A stretch of 64,000 nt of DNA, from the NCBI RefSeq assembly GCF_035481615.1, contig NZ_JAYKOT010000003.1, positions 248,001 to 312,000 on the forward strand. The letters are read 5' to 3'. Numbering within the stretch: position 1 is the stretch's first letter; each line of letters starts with the position of its first letter. A program made the translations under genes and the position numbers. The DNA is from Citroniella saccharovorans. Lineage in GTDB: Bacteria > Bacillota > Clostridia > Tissierellales > Peptoniphilaceae. Shown here one piece after another: positions 1 to 7,739 of the stretch. The notes under the pieces are model-generated. The model was not told the origin of the DNA and did not search any database. It saw only the letters and a program-made list of their open reading frames with translations.

Positions 1-2
1 AA

Positions 3-563
3 TATAGAAAAGAAGTTGGATCTATAAAGAGCAAAAATGAGCTAAAAAAAGTTAAGGGAATTGGACCAAAAACCTTCGAACAAGCAGCAGGATTTATTAG
101 GATAAGAAATGCTGAGGATCTACTTGATAATACGGGTATACATCCTGAATCCTATGATATTGCTAGACTTGTATTAAAAGAAGATCTTGAAAAAGAAGAC
201 TGGAAAGACTTTGCAGAAAAAAATAATGCCGGCTATGATACTCTTTTAGATATTGTAAAAGAATTAAGAAAACCTGGACTTGACCCAAGAGATGAACTAG
301 AAGAAGTAGTCTTAAAAAAGGGTATAGTTTCTATTGATGATCTTGAAAAAGGTATGGCTTTAAAGGGAACTATTAGAAATGTGCTTGATTTTGGAGCATT
401 TATAGATATAGGAGTTGGAGTAGATGGCCTTTGTCATATTAGTGAAATGAGTGACAAATTTATAAATCATCCACTAGATTTAGTTAAGGTATCACAAGTA
501 GTAGATGTTAAAATTTTAGATGTAGATAAAGAAAAAAATAGAATATCTTTAACCATGAGATAA
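3..563 (+). CDS. tex: Tex transcription accessory protein, C-terminal part
   Basis: This is the last 186 residues of a Tex-family RNA-binding protein; the start lies outside the window. The visible part opens with a helix-hairpin-helix segment (KVKGIGPKTFEQAAGF), then a helical linker. It ends with an S1 RNA-binding domain beginning near KGTIRNVLDFGAFIDI and closing on KEKNRISLTMR. This HhH-then-S1 order at the C terminus is characteristic of Tex/YhgF. Family members bind nucleic acid and associate with transcription; the exact role here is not visible. The PTS IIA gene follows after 17 bases with its own strong ribosome binding site (AAAAGGAGG), so the two may be cotranscribed. Confidence 0.93.
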   Translation, partial: YRKEVGSIKSKNELKKVKGIGPKTFEQAAGFIRIRNAEDLLDNTGIHPESYDIARLVLKEDLEKEDWKDFAEKNNAGYDTLLDIVKELRKPGLDPRDELEEVVLKKGIVSIDDLEKGMALKGTIRNVLDFGAFIDIGVGVDGLCHISEMSDKFINHPLDLVKVSQVVDVKILDVDKEKNRISLTMR

Positions 564-580
564 AAAAGGAGGATATTATT

Positions 581-1055
581 ATGGGTTTATTTTCTAAAAA
601 GAAAAAAAAATATTTTCTCACCTGCAGAGGGAGAAATTATAGCTTTGGACCAAGTTGAAGATGAACTTTTTTCAAAGAAGATGCTTGGAGATGGATTTGC
701 AGTTATTCCTTCAGATGGTAATTTTTATGCCCCATGCTCTGGAACAATTACACTTTTTCACAAAGCTAACCACGCTTTTGGAATAACTACAGAGGATGGC
801 CTAGAGGTGTTAGTTCATGTAGGTTTAGACACTGTTGAACTTGGAGGGGAAGGATTTACCCCAATTTTATCAGAAGGTCAAAAAGTTCAAGCAGGAGACC
901 TTATATTAAAAACAAATCTTAAATTACTTGAAGATAGGGGACTTAAAACAGTTACCCCTGTAACCATAGTTAATTTTCAGGATTATTCAATATCAGATAT
1001 AAATTACAAGGCAGATTTTAAAACACCAGTATTACAATATGAAAAAATAGGCTAA
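581..1055 (+). CDS. PTS glucose-type EIIA component, frameshifted in A9
   Basis: This is a cytoplasmic phosphocarrier of the sugar phosphotransferase system (EIIA-Glc/Crr type, about 157 residues after correction). The ATG at 581 has an AGGAGG site upstream. It reads MGLFSKKKK and then leaves the family frame at an A9 run (602-610). Removing one A joins it to IFSPAEGEIIALDQVEDELF, the normal family N terminus. The active-site histidine lies in LVHVGLDTVEL, and the second conserved histidine in NHAFG. No IIB or IIC domain is attached or adjacent, so this is a stand-alone IIA that may serve several permeases. It is either a sequencing homopolymer error, a slippage-dependent gene or a real frameshift; an internal TTG start at 645 is much less likely because it would cut conserved sequence. 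Confidence 0.85.
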
Positions 1056-1058
1056 AAA

Positions 1059-2221
1059 ATGAATAAAAAATGGATACTTGCTTTAATTTTACTTTTTTCT
1101 ATACCACTAATTGTTAGCTGCTCAAATAAGAATGCAAAGACAATAAGTCAGCTTAAGGAAGAAGAAAAATTAAAAGAGGAAGCAAAGCTAAAAGAAGAAG
1201 AAAAAAGAAGAAAGAAGAAAGAGAAAAAAGAGAAGAAGAGAGAAAGAAAGAAGAGGCCAGAAAAAAGGAAGAGGAAGAAAGAAAAAAATTAGCTGAAGAA
1301 GAAGCATATAAAAAGCTAATAAAAAATCCATTAACTGGACTACCTTTAGATAATCAAACCTATAAGGGAAGAATTATTTCTGTGATGATAGATAATCATC
1401 CAGATGCTAGATTTCAAGCTGGACTATCTGATGCTGGAATAATTTACGAAATGGAAGCAGAGGCAAACATTCCTAGAATAATTGCACTCTTTTATAATAG
1501 CAAGACTAGATTAATTGGCCCTATAAGATCTCTCAGACCATATTTTTTTGATTACATTAAAGAACATGACGGACTTTTAGTTAGGTATGGCGGCTCACCT
1601 AATGCTGACAATATAGTTTATAGTGAAGGCTATGAAGAAATAGATGGGATGACAACATCAAGTGAATATATTTGGAGAAGTAGTGAAACTGGGACAGTTG
1701 CACCACACAATGCTTTTACCAATCCAGATGCAATAGAAAAGGCAATAAAGACTTATGGCTATAAGGAAGAACTCGATAAAAATCCTGTATTTAAATTTTC
1801 TTTAAGAGAAAAGAAGAACGAAAAAGTTCAAGGTAAGACCTGTAATAAGATTACATTCAGCTACACATCTGGATTAAACACAAGTTATACTTATAGTGAT
1901 TATGAAAAAGAATATAAAAAAATGTCTGATGGAAAAGATCATATAGATTTTCTAACTCAAAAGCCTCTTTCATTTAAAAATATTCTAGTTCAGAAGGTAT
2001 ATATGGGATTTGAATCTGATGGAGTCCATAGAACGATGGATAATGTAGGAGAAGGGGAAGGATACTATCTTACAAATGGGAAAATATATAATATAAGATG
2101 GAAAAAAGAAGATAAAAACTCCCCAACTAAATATTTTTTACAGGATGAAGAATTAGAACTTAACCCTGGAAAAACCGCCGTTCAAATTAACGATATAAGT
2201 AAAAATATAGAAATCGAATAA
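1059..2221 (+). CDS. DUF3048 (YerB-type) lipoprotein, frameshifted in A6
   Basis: This is an exported lipoprotein of the YerB/DUF3048 family, of unknown biochemical function. It starts 3 bases after the PTS gene. It has a lipoprotein signal peptide ending in LIVSC (Cys21), then a long Glu/Lys/Arg-rich charged linker, then the DUF3048 domain, which begins at NPLTGLP and continues with VMIDNHPDARFQAGLSDA. The signal peptide and the domain are in different frames. The linker is restored by removing one A from the A6 run at 1201-1206, which also turns a Lys/Arg-only stretch into a normal Glu/Lys mix. Without the shift the first piece would stop at 1292. A strong terminator follows immediately. 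Confidence 0.82.
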
Positions 2222-2226
2222 AAAAT

Positions 2227-2260
2227 AGGAGTAATATATAAACATATATTACTCCTTTTT
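2227..2260 (+). terminator. Intrinsic terminator after the DUF3048 gene
   Basis: A 13-bp stem (AGGAGTAATATAT, 2227-2239, pairing with 2243-2255) with a 3-base loop is followed by a T run. It lies 6 bases past the stop codon. Confidence 0.9.
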
Positions 2261-2376
2261 AAAATATAAAATAAAGCTTAAATTTAACTATTAAAAAAAT
2301 ATACTTAATATTTTTTGTGGGATAGGATAAAGTTATTTCTAATAAACTAAAAGTATTTTTTATATAGAAATTTTCA

Positions 2377-2405
2377 TTGCAACTACAAAACACTTATGAT
2401 ATAAT
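2377..2405 (+). promoter_or_regulatory. Promoter of the cobalamin-riboswitch transcript
   Basis: TTGCAA (2377-2382) is separated by 17 bases from TATAAT (2400-2405). A TG one base before the -10 makes it an extended -10 promoter. The predicted start near 2412 falls just before the riboswitch closing stem. Confidence 0.8.
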
Positions 2406-2415
2406 CTTTCTTAAC

Positions 2416-2522
2416 AAAGTACTGGTTTTTTGGATAATAATGGAAGTTGAGTGCAAATCTCACGCGGTCCCGCCACTGTGAATATCAATTTTTGATTAAG
2501 CCAGATCTTTTTCCAGTATTTT
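2416..2522 (+). promoter_or_regulatory. Cobalamin (B12) riboswitch
   Basis: The closing stem pairs TACTGG (2420-2425) with CCAGTA (2513-2518). Inside lie the conserved core GAGTGCAAATCTCACGCGG, CCCGCCACTGTGA with the B12 box GCCACTG at 2472-2478, and the 3' GCCAGATC element. The compact length, about 105 bases, suggests one of the short cobalamin riboswitch variants (methyl- or aquocobalamin class) rather than the long adenosylcobalamin form; that subclass call is inference. The gene downstream is a YitT membrane protein, not a known B12 gene. Confidence 0.9.
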
Positions 2523-2542
2523 AAGTTAAGTTCTACGGTAGA

Positions 2543-2581
2543 TAGACTTTTCTTAGTTGATTTTTTGCAACTAAAAGTCTA
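2543..2581 (+). promoter_or_regulatory. Hairpin between riboswitch and YitT start (expression platform?)
   Basis: TAGACTTT (2543-2550) pairs with AAAGTCTA (2574-2581), and TAGTTG (2554-2559) with CAACTA (2568-2573), leaving a 2-base bulge. No T run follows, so it is not a plain terminator. It ends 12 bases before the AAGGAG ribosome binding site of the next gene, so translational control is the likelier mode. That is inference. Confidence 0.5.
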
Positions 2582-2605
2582 AAGATTCTTAAGAAGGAGA
2601 GATCT

Positions 2606-3448
2606 ATGAAAGATTTAAGTAAAAGACTTTTAGCAGTAATAATTGGGGAGCTGCTTTGCGCTTTAGCAATTACATTTTTTTTCATACCCCATAAGTTGTT
2701 AAGTGGTGGAATTGGCGGCATTGGAATAATGCTTCAATATCTACTTGATGTATCAAGTGGTATCTTTATATTTTTATTAAATATTCCACTTTTCATTGTT
2801 GGTTTTAAAAGACTATCAAAAAAGTTTATGATATTTACATTTATATCTGCTTTTCTACTTTCTTTTTATTTAACTATATTAAAAAGTTTAAACCTACCTT
2901 TTAAAATAGATGATATTATTTTATCGGCAATATTTGGAGGAGTCTTAAATGGAATAGGCATGGGGATTTTATTTAGATATGGAGCCAGCCAGGGAGGACT
3001 TGATATACTAGCCCTAATATTTAAAAGAGATTATAATTTAAATATTTCCGAAGGATTAATGCTAATGAATGGAATTATTATCTCTGTTGCTTCTTTTTTA
3101 TTCGGCTTAGAAAGAGGGCTTTATACTGTTATTTCAATGTATGTAGCTTATCAAGTTGTAGATAAGGTTATAAATGGTTTTGACGAAAAGAAACAATTTA
3201 TTATTATTTCAGACAAGGCTGAAGAAGTTGCAAATAAGATAATGGTTGATCCTCATAGGGGAGTTACCCTACTAGAAGCTAAGGGAGCCTATTCAAAAAA
3301 ACAAAAGCAAGTTATCTACTGTGTTGCTTACAATAGACAAGTTGTAAGAATCAAGCAAGTTGTAGCAGAAATTGATCCAAATGCCTTTATTTCAATATCT
3401 AACATGGTTGAAGTTTCAGGTAAAGGCTTTATTAAAAGAGAAGTATAA
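2606..3448 (+). CDS. YitT family membrane protein
   Basis: This 280-residue polytopic membrane protein has an N-terminal YitT/DUF161 region with about five to six hydrophobic segments. It carries the family motifs SGGIGGIGIM near residue 33 and GASQGGLDIL near residue 127. A cytoplasmic DUF2179 domain starts near residue 190 (KKQFIIISDKAEEVANKI) and includes RGVTLLEAKGAY. The biochemical role of the family is not established. The start is fixed by AAGGAG at 2593. It is the only gene between a cobalamin riboswitch and a terminator, so its expression should respond to B12. A role in corrinoid handling is possible but is inference. Confidence 0.93.
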   Translation: MKDLSKRLLAVIIGELLCALAITFFFIPHKLLSGGIGGIGIMLQYLLDVSSGIFIFLLNIPLFIVGFKRLSKKFMIFTFISAFLLSFYLTILKSLNLPFKIDDIILSAIFGGVLNGIGMGILFRYGASQGGLDILALIFKRDYNLNISEGLMLMNGIIISVASFLFGLERGLYTVISMYVAYQVVDKVINGFDEKKQFIIISDKAEEVANKIMVDPHRGVTLLEAKGAYSKKQKQVIYCVAYNRQVVRIKQVVAEIDPNAFISISNMVEVSGKGFIKREV

Positions 3449-3470
3449 ATTTTTAAATAGAGAAAAATCA

Positions 3471-3498
3471 AACCCAGGAAGATTCCTGGGTTTTCTTT
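3471..3498. terminator. Bidirectional terminator between yitT and the cupin gene
   Basis: AACCCAGGAA pairs perfectly with TTCCTGGGTT around a 2-base loop. A T-rich tract follows on the plus strand and another on the minus strand. It separates two convergent genes. Confidence 0.9.
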
Positions 3499-3557
3499 AC
3501 TCTAAAACTATTACTTTTTAGTTTACAACTTAGTTTTTTTAAATAATTTTAAAACAA

Positions 3558-3890
3558 TTAAAACACTACCGTTAAAATCATTTTAAAATCTTCTTCAGCA
3601 TATAGTGAGTGAGGATGATTTGCGGGCATTATTATTGAATCATCTTTTGAAAGTAAATACTCTTTATTATCGATAGTAACTTTCGCCTTTCCTTCTAAAA
3701 CACTTACTAGAGCATCGCCATTTGACTCATGGGTAGATATTTCCTCGCCTTTAGAAAATGAAAAAATAGTTATTGAAACGGCATCATTTTGAGCAAGAGT
3801 TTTACTTGCAATTTGTCCTTTTTCATTTGAGATTTCCTTTGAAAGATTAATTATTTCTGATTTTACTATGTTTTTTATTTTGTCTGACAT
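3558..3890 (-). CDS. Cupin domain protein
   Basis: This is a small single-domain cupin of 110 residues. After a helical N terminus, a beta-barrel region contains FSFSKGEEISTHES, where His and Glu are candidate metal ligands. It also contains LEGKAKVTIDNKEYLLSKDD and MPANHPHSLYAEEDFKM, with two further histidines, which together match both cupin motifs. Small cupins bind metals or small ligands and the substrate cannot be read from sequence. The start codon is preceded by GGAGGATAAT on the minus strand. It stands alone, facing the YitT gene. The roughly 230 bases upstream are AT-rich with no other feature I can support. Confidence 0.85.
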   Translation of the reverse strand: MSDKIKNIVKSEIINLSKEISNEKGQIASKTLAQNDAVSITIFSFSKGEEISTHESNGDALVSVLEGKAKVTIDNKEYLLSKDDSIIMPANHPHSLYAEEDFKMILTVVF

Positions 3891-4123
3891 ATTATCCTCC
3901 GTTTTTATATCTTAATAATTTGTCTTTACAAATCAATTATAATATAATCAGATTAGAAAATCTATAAAATAATTAAAAAAATAAAGATAAATTTATATAA
4001 ATTTAATATATTTAAAATAATGAAGAAAAGATAAATTATTTTTATAAAAAGCTTTATATATATTATTAAGAATTTTAAATTTGACTTTATTAAATTTAAT
4101 TAAATATAAAAAATGGAGGAAAA

Positions 4124-5350
4124 ATGAAGATATTAAATATTTTATCCCAGTTACCCATGAAGACTGGGTCAGGTGTATATTATTCAAACCTCTTAAGAGG
4201 ACTATATGATAGGGGCTACGAGATTGGAGCAGTTTATGGAATTGAAAAGCCATTTGAAAGTCCTTTTTCTGATTTAAATATAAAAGAGTATAAAGTCCAT
4301 TATGACACAGATGAAATACCTTTTTATATTCCTGGAATGAGTGACAAGATGCCATACAAATCAACAGTTTTTTCAACTATGTCAGATGAAGAGTTTCAAA
4401 TATATATGAAAAACTTGGAGAAAATACTAATTAAAGCTAGGGATGAATTTAAGCCAGATATTGTAATTACCCACCATATGTTTATTATTTCAAGTCTAGC
4501 TAGAAAAGTATTTAAAGATAAAAAAATAATTTGCATATCCCATGGAACAGATCTTAGGCAAGTTAAGAAAAATCCATGGATAAAAGAGAAATATTTAAAT
4601 GACTTAGATAAAATGGATTATTATCTAACCCTTTCAAAGCTAGACACAGAAATGCTTATAGAAGAGTTTAAAGTAGAAAAAAACAAAACACTAGTTACAG
4701 GTGGGGCCTATGATGAGACGATATTCTTTGAAGAAAAAACTGATGTAGGGAAATTTTCATCAAATGAAACTATTAATTTAGTTTATGCTGGCAAAATATC
4801 AAGGGCTAAAGGAGTTTACGAACTTTGTAAAGCTTATAAAAATCTATCATCATCATACAATATTTCTCTCGATTTGATTGGTAGTGCTGAAAATTCTGAA
4901 AAAGAAGAACTAATCCATCTATCTGGTGGAAAAAATTTTAAAATCTACAATACAAAAGATCAAAAGGCTATGGCTGAAATCCTTAGAAAAAAAGATATTT
5001 TTATTCTTCCATCATACTACGAGGGCTTAGGCCTAATGGCAGTTGAAGCACTGGCCTCTAATTTAAGGGTTGTAGTTACAAATGTTTTAGGCTTAATTGA
5101 GCTTTTAGGAGAAGAAATAAATTCTTCAAATATAATAGAATATGTAGATCTTCCTAGACTTTTTGATGTAGATAAACCCTACGAAGAAGATATACCTGGT
5201 TTTGTAAAAAGACTTGAAGAGAAAATTGCAATACAAATTGAAAGAAAAGCTAAAAATGTCGAAGTAGATGAAAATATAAAAAATTTAATTAAAAAATTAT
5301 CTTGGCAAGGCCTAACAGATAGAATAATAAAAGAAGTTATCGAAAATTAA
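4124..5350 (+). CDS. Glycosyltransferase family 4
   Basis: This 408-residue GT-B fold glycosyltransferase starts after GGAGGAAAA. The N-terminal domain carries GSGVYYSNLLRGLYDRGYEI, typical of GT4 acceptor domains. The C-terminal Glycos_transf_1 domain has LVYAGKISRAKGVYEL and the nucleotide-sugar signature PSYYEGLGLMAVEALA, the EX7E-type region. It presumably adds a sugar from an NDP donor to a cell-surface glycan at the cytoplasmic face; donor and acceptor are unknown. It stands alone between the cupin gene and a terminator, so neighbours give no more information. Confidence 0.88.
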   Translation: MKILNILSQLPMKTGSGVYYSNLLRGLYDRGYEIGAVYGIEKPFESPFSDLNIKEYKVHYDTDEIPFYIPGMSDKMPYKSTVFSTMSDEEFQIYMKNLEKILIKARDEFKPDIVITHHMFIISSLARKVFKDKKIICISHGTDLRQVKKNPWIKEKYLNDLDKMDYYLTLSKLDTEMLIEEFKVEKNKTLVTGGAYDETIFFEEKTDVGKFSSNETINLVYAGKISRAKGVYELCKAYKNLSSSYNISLDLIGSAENSEKEELIHLSGGKNFKIYNTKDQKAMAEILRKKDIFILPSYYEGLGLMAVEALASNLRVVVTNVLGLIELLGEEINSSNIIEYVDLPRLFDVDKPYEEDIPGFVKRLEEKIAIQIERKAKNVEVDENIKNLIKKLSWQGLTDRIIKEVIEN

Positions 5351-5368
5351 ATTTCTGGGTAAATATAT

Positions 5369-5398
5369 AAGGAAGTGTATCTGTCGCTTCCTTATTTA
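5369..5398 (+). terminator. Terminator after the glycosyltransferase
   Basis: AAGGAAG (5369-5375) pairs with CTTCCTT (5387-5393), followed by a short T-rich tract. The stem is short, so it is moderately strong. Confidence 0.7.
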
Positions 5399-5569
5399 AA
5401 TTTTATAAAAAAATTATAGAAAAATAGATTAAATTTTGGTCTTACTTTAGACTAGGCTCTTATTCTAATGGCTATTTCAAAAATTATAAAATTCTTATTG
5501 GGAAATTAACAAAATTAAATCATTAGTAAATTTAATAATACTAATCTAGAAAAAAATGGGAGGTTTATT

Positions 5570-6589
5570 ATGAAAAAAAATTTTAAAAAAATAAGCTTAA
5601 TACTTGCCGCTTTAGTTCTAATTTGTCAAATTAGCTTTGCAAGCACAAAGATAAATACAAATAGAATAAGTGGAGAGGATAGATACGAAACAAACTTACT
5701 TATAAATACCTTGTACTTAAAATTATTATCAAGGCCAGGAAAGACTTTTGATAGCTTTGTTATGGTTTCAGGAGAAAATTATCCAGATGCTCTTGCCGCC
5801 GCAGTTTACGCTACAAAAAAACAGTCAGCCCTACTTCTAACACCTAAAGATAAAGTTCTAGATTCAACAAGCAAATTTATTAAAGATAATGCTTTTACAG
5901 ATGGAATCTTTGTAGGTGGCAGTGAAACACTTTCAAAAGATTTATATCTTAAGGTAAATTCATTTGTTCCAAATTTGAGAAGAATTTTCGGAAAAGACAG
6001 AAACGATACTTCAGCTTTACTAAGTACAGAATCTAAGCTTAAGTTTATTACAAATGGATCTTTTTTTGCAGATGCACTAGCTGTTGGACCACTCGTAATA
6101 TATGAAGATGGTGACCTTTTATTAACTGGTCAAACTACTAGTTTAGATGGGATAGCTGTTGGCGGAGAAAATTCATTAAAGGGCAGTTTCAAAGATAGGA
6201 TAAGTGGAGAAGATAGATATAAAACTTCAATAGAAATAGCAAAGAGAATGCCGCCTTCTAACACATTTATTTTATGTAGCGGGGAAAATTATCCAGATGC
6301 GCTAAGTAGCGGCATCCTAGCTGGAATAAAATCAATTCCAATACTACTAACTGAACCAAATAAATTAAATAAGGATGTAAAAGATTTTATATATGAAAAA
6401 GGTTATATAAACTGCATAATAGTTGGCGGAAAAAATTCTATATCTAAGGCTGTTGAAGATGAAATTAAAAATATGAATATAGAAAATCCAAGTATAATTG
6501 GCGATTTAAATCCAATTAACCCAAATCCAATTAATCCAAATCCTATAGTGACACCAGGTGAGCCTTTTCCACCAAAATCTGATAGATAA
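5570..6589 (+). CDS. Secreted cell wall-binding repeat (CWB2) protein
   Basis: This 339-residue exported protein has a signal peptide (residues 1-24, cleavage after SFA). Three cell-wall-binding repeat 2 modules follow. They begin at RISGEDRYETN, RIFGKDRNDTS and RISGEDRYKTS, each with SGENYPDALA-type and VGGENSL/VGGKNSI segments. The middle copy is shortened and lacks the usual SGENYPDAL motif. CWB2 triplets in Firmicutes anchor proteins non-covalently to anionic cell-wall polymers. There is no extra effector domain. The tail is a short Asn/Pro-rich repeat (NPINPNPINPNPI), so this looks like a wall-surface protein of unknown effector function. An AGGAGG-like site (GGGAGG) precedes the ATG. 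Confidence 0.88.
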   Translation: MKKNFKKISLILAALVLICQISFASTKINTNRISGEDRYETNLLINTLYLKLLSRPGKTFDSFVMVSGENYPDALAAAVYATKKQSALLLTPKDKVLDSTSKFIKDNAFTDGIFVGGSETLSKDLYLKVNSFVPNLRRIFGKDRNDTSALLSTESKLKFITNGSFFADALAVGPLVIYEDGDLLLTGQTTSLDGIAVGGENSLKGSFKDRISGEDRYKTSIEIAKRMPPSNTFILCSGENYPDALSSGILAGIKSIPILLTEPNKLNKDVKDFIYEKGYINCIIVGGKNSISKAVEDEIKNMNIENPSIIGDLNPINPNPINPNPIVTPGEPFPPKSDR

Positions 6590-6673
6590 AATTACTCAAA
6601 GCTTATAATTTTACGCTTGTAAATTTTTAATCTAACTTTTAAAGCAAAGGCTATTAAAACTTGAGGAGAGACA

Positions 6674-7159
6674 ATGAGAAGATTATATTTTAAACAGAAG
6701 ATAATTAAGATGACCGATCATTTTTTGATTTACGATGAATATGAAAAACCAATTTATCAGGTAGATCAGGAATTAAAACTTATCGGACACAGCGTAAATG
6801 TTTTAAATCTTGAAAATGAAAATACTTTTAAAATTGAAAGGCAGCTACTTAAAATAATGCCAAGATATACAGTTACTTTTTCTGATGGAAAAGAGTTTAT
6901 TATAAAGCAGAATTTTAAACTATTTAAAATAAATGTTAGCTTAATATCTTCTGATTTTGATCTTGAAATTAAAGGAGATTTTATGTCCCTCAATTTTAAT
7001 ATAAACTCTGGAAGGAATCTTGTAGGAGTGATTACGAAAAAATTCTTAAGTTTTGGAGATAGTTTTAGTATAGAAGTGCTAGATTCGAAATATCAAGATG
7101 CCTTAGTAGCCATTTCAATAGTTTTAGATAGGATAATAGACGATTTACAAAGAAGTTAA
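6674..7159 (+). CDS. LURP-one-related (LOR) family protein
   Basis: This 161-residue protein starts with MRRLYFKQKI, followed by IYDEYEKPIYQVDQEL. That matches the bacterial LURP-one-related/YxjI family, a tubby-like beta-barrel fold. The family has no defined enzymatic role; membrane lipid association has been proposed for tubby-like folds. The gene has a GGAGAG ribosome binding site and lies 84 bases after the CWB2 gene. No clear terminator separates them, so they may be cotranscribed. Confidence 0.78.
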   Translation: MRRLYFKQKIIKMTDHFLIYDEYEKPIYQVDQELKLIGHSVNVLNLENENTFKIERQLLKIMPRYTVTFSDGKEFIIKQNFKLFKINVSLISSDFDLEIKGDFMSLNFNINSGRNLVGVITKKFLSFGDSFSIEVLDSKYQDALVAISIVLDRIIDDLQRS

Positions 7160-7171
7160 TCATAAAAATAA

Positions 7172-7217
7172 AGCTAATATATAGTTAGTATCTACTAAAT
7201 ATATATTAGCTATTTTA
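7172..7217 (+). terminator. Terminator after the LOR gene
   Basis: AGCTAATATATA (7172-7183) pairs perfectly with TATATATTAGCT (7200-7211). The 16-base loop can itself form TTAGTA/TACTAA pairs, and a T-rich tract follows. Confidence 0.85.
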
Positions 7218-7662
7218 TTGTCATGAATCTAATAGTTTACCTAAAAAATATTTTAATTATTTAGTTTTTGTATAAATGATTCTAAATAAATATAAATAGT
7301 ATATCTTTTAGAAATTAAACTAAGAAAATACAAATAAAAATATTTCAAAAATGTCTTATGTTTTCTTCTTTAATATTTAATCAAATAGTTGTTTAATAAA
7401 AAATGTTTTTGAAATCAAAAAATAGATTCAAATAAACGACTATAAATTATACTATAATATTTTATTTATAAAAACGTTTTCAACGAAAATTGAAATAAGA
7501 AGGCTATATAATAGTTTTATAAAAAAAGAAATAAACAATTTTAAAAAAGTAGTGAATATTTGACAATCACTTATGTATAATACTTTTAAAAATGATTTAC
7601 TAAAAAGTTAATATATTAGATTTAAATTGAAAAAAAAGTTTAAAATTTTAATAGAAAAACGC
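7218..7662. other. AT-rich intergenic stretch with no gene seen
   Basis: About 445 bases of very AT-rich sequence lie between the LOR terminator and the agcS promoter. I see no convincing open frame, RNA fold or repeat. It probably holds upstream regulatory sequence for agcS. Confidence 0.5.
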
Positions 7663-7691
7663 TTGCATTTTATTTTTATATATGTTATATT
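7663..7691 (+). promoter_or_regulatory. Promoter of the sodium:alanine symporter gene
   Basis: TTGCAT (7663-7668) is separated by 17 bases from TATATT (7686-7691). A TG one base ahead of the -10 box gives an extended -10. Confidence 0.75.
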
Positions 7692-7739
7692 TTACTTGAG
7701 GTGGACAACACTTTAATATATTAAAAACGGAGGCGTATT

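Noticed and set aside
602..610. Programmed ribosomal frameshifting as the explanation for the broken genes
   Set aside because: There is no consistent slippery heptamer plus downstream structure, and the sites differ in run length and base, A or T. Error or slippage explains them more simply.
3558..3890. Cupin gene as part of the B12-controlled unit
   Set aside because: It is on the opposite strand beyond a bidirectional terminator.
4124..4376. Minus-strand frame 3993-4376 overlapping the glycosyltransferase start
   Set aside because: It is antisense to a clear GT4 gene, has no family match or ribosome binding site, and its Phe/Leu/Ile-rich composition is what AT-rich antisense gives.
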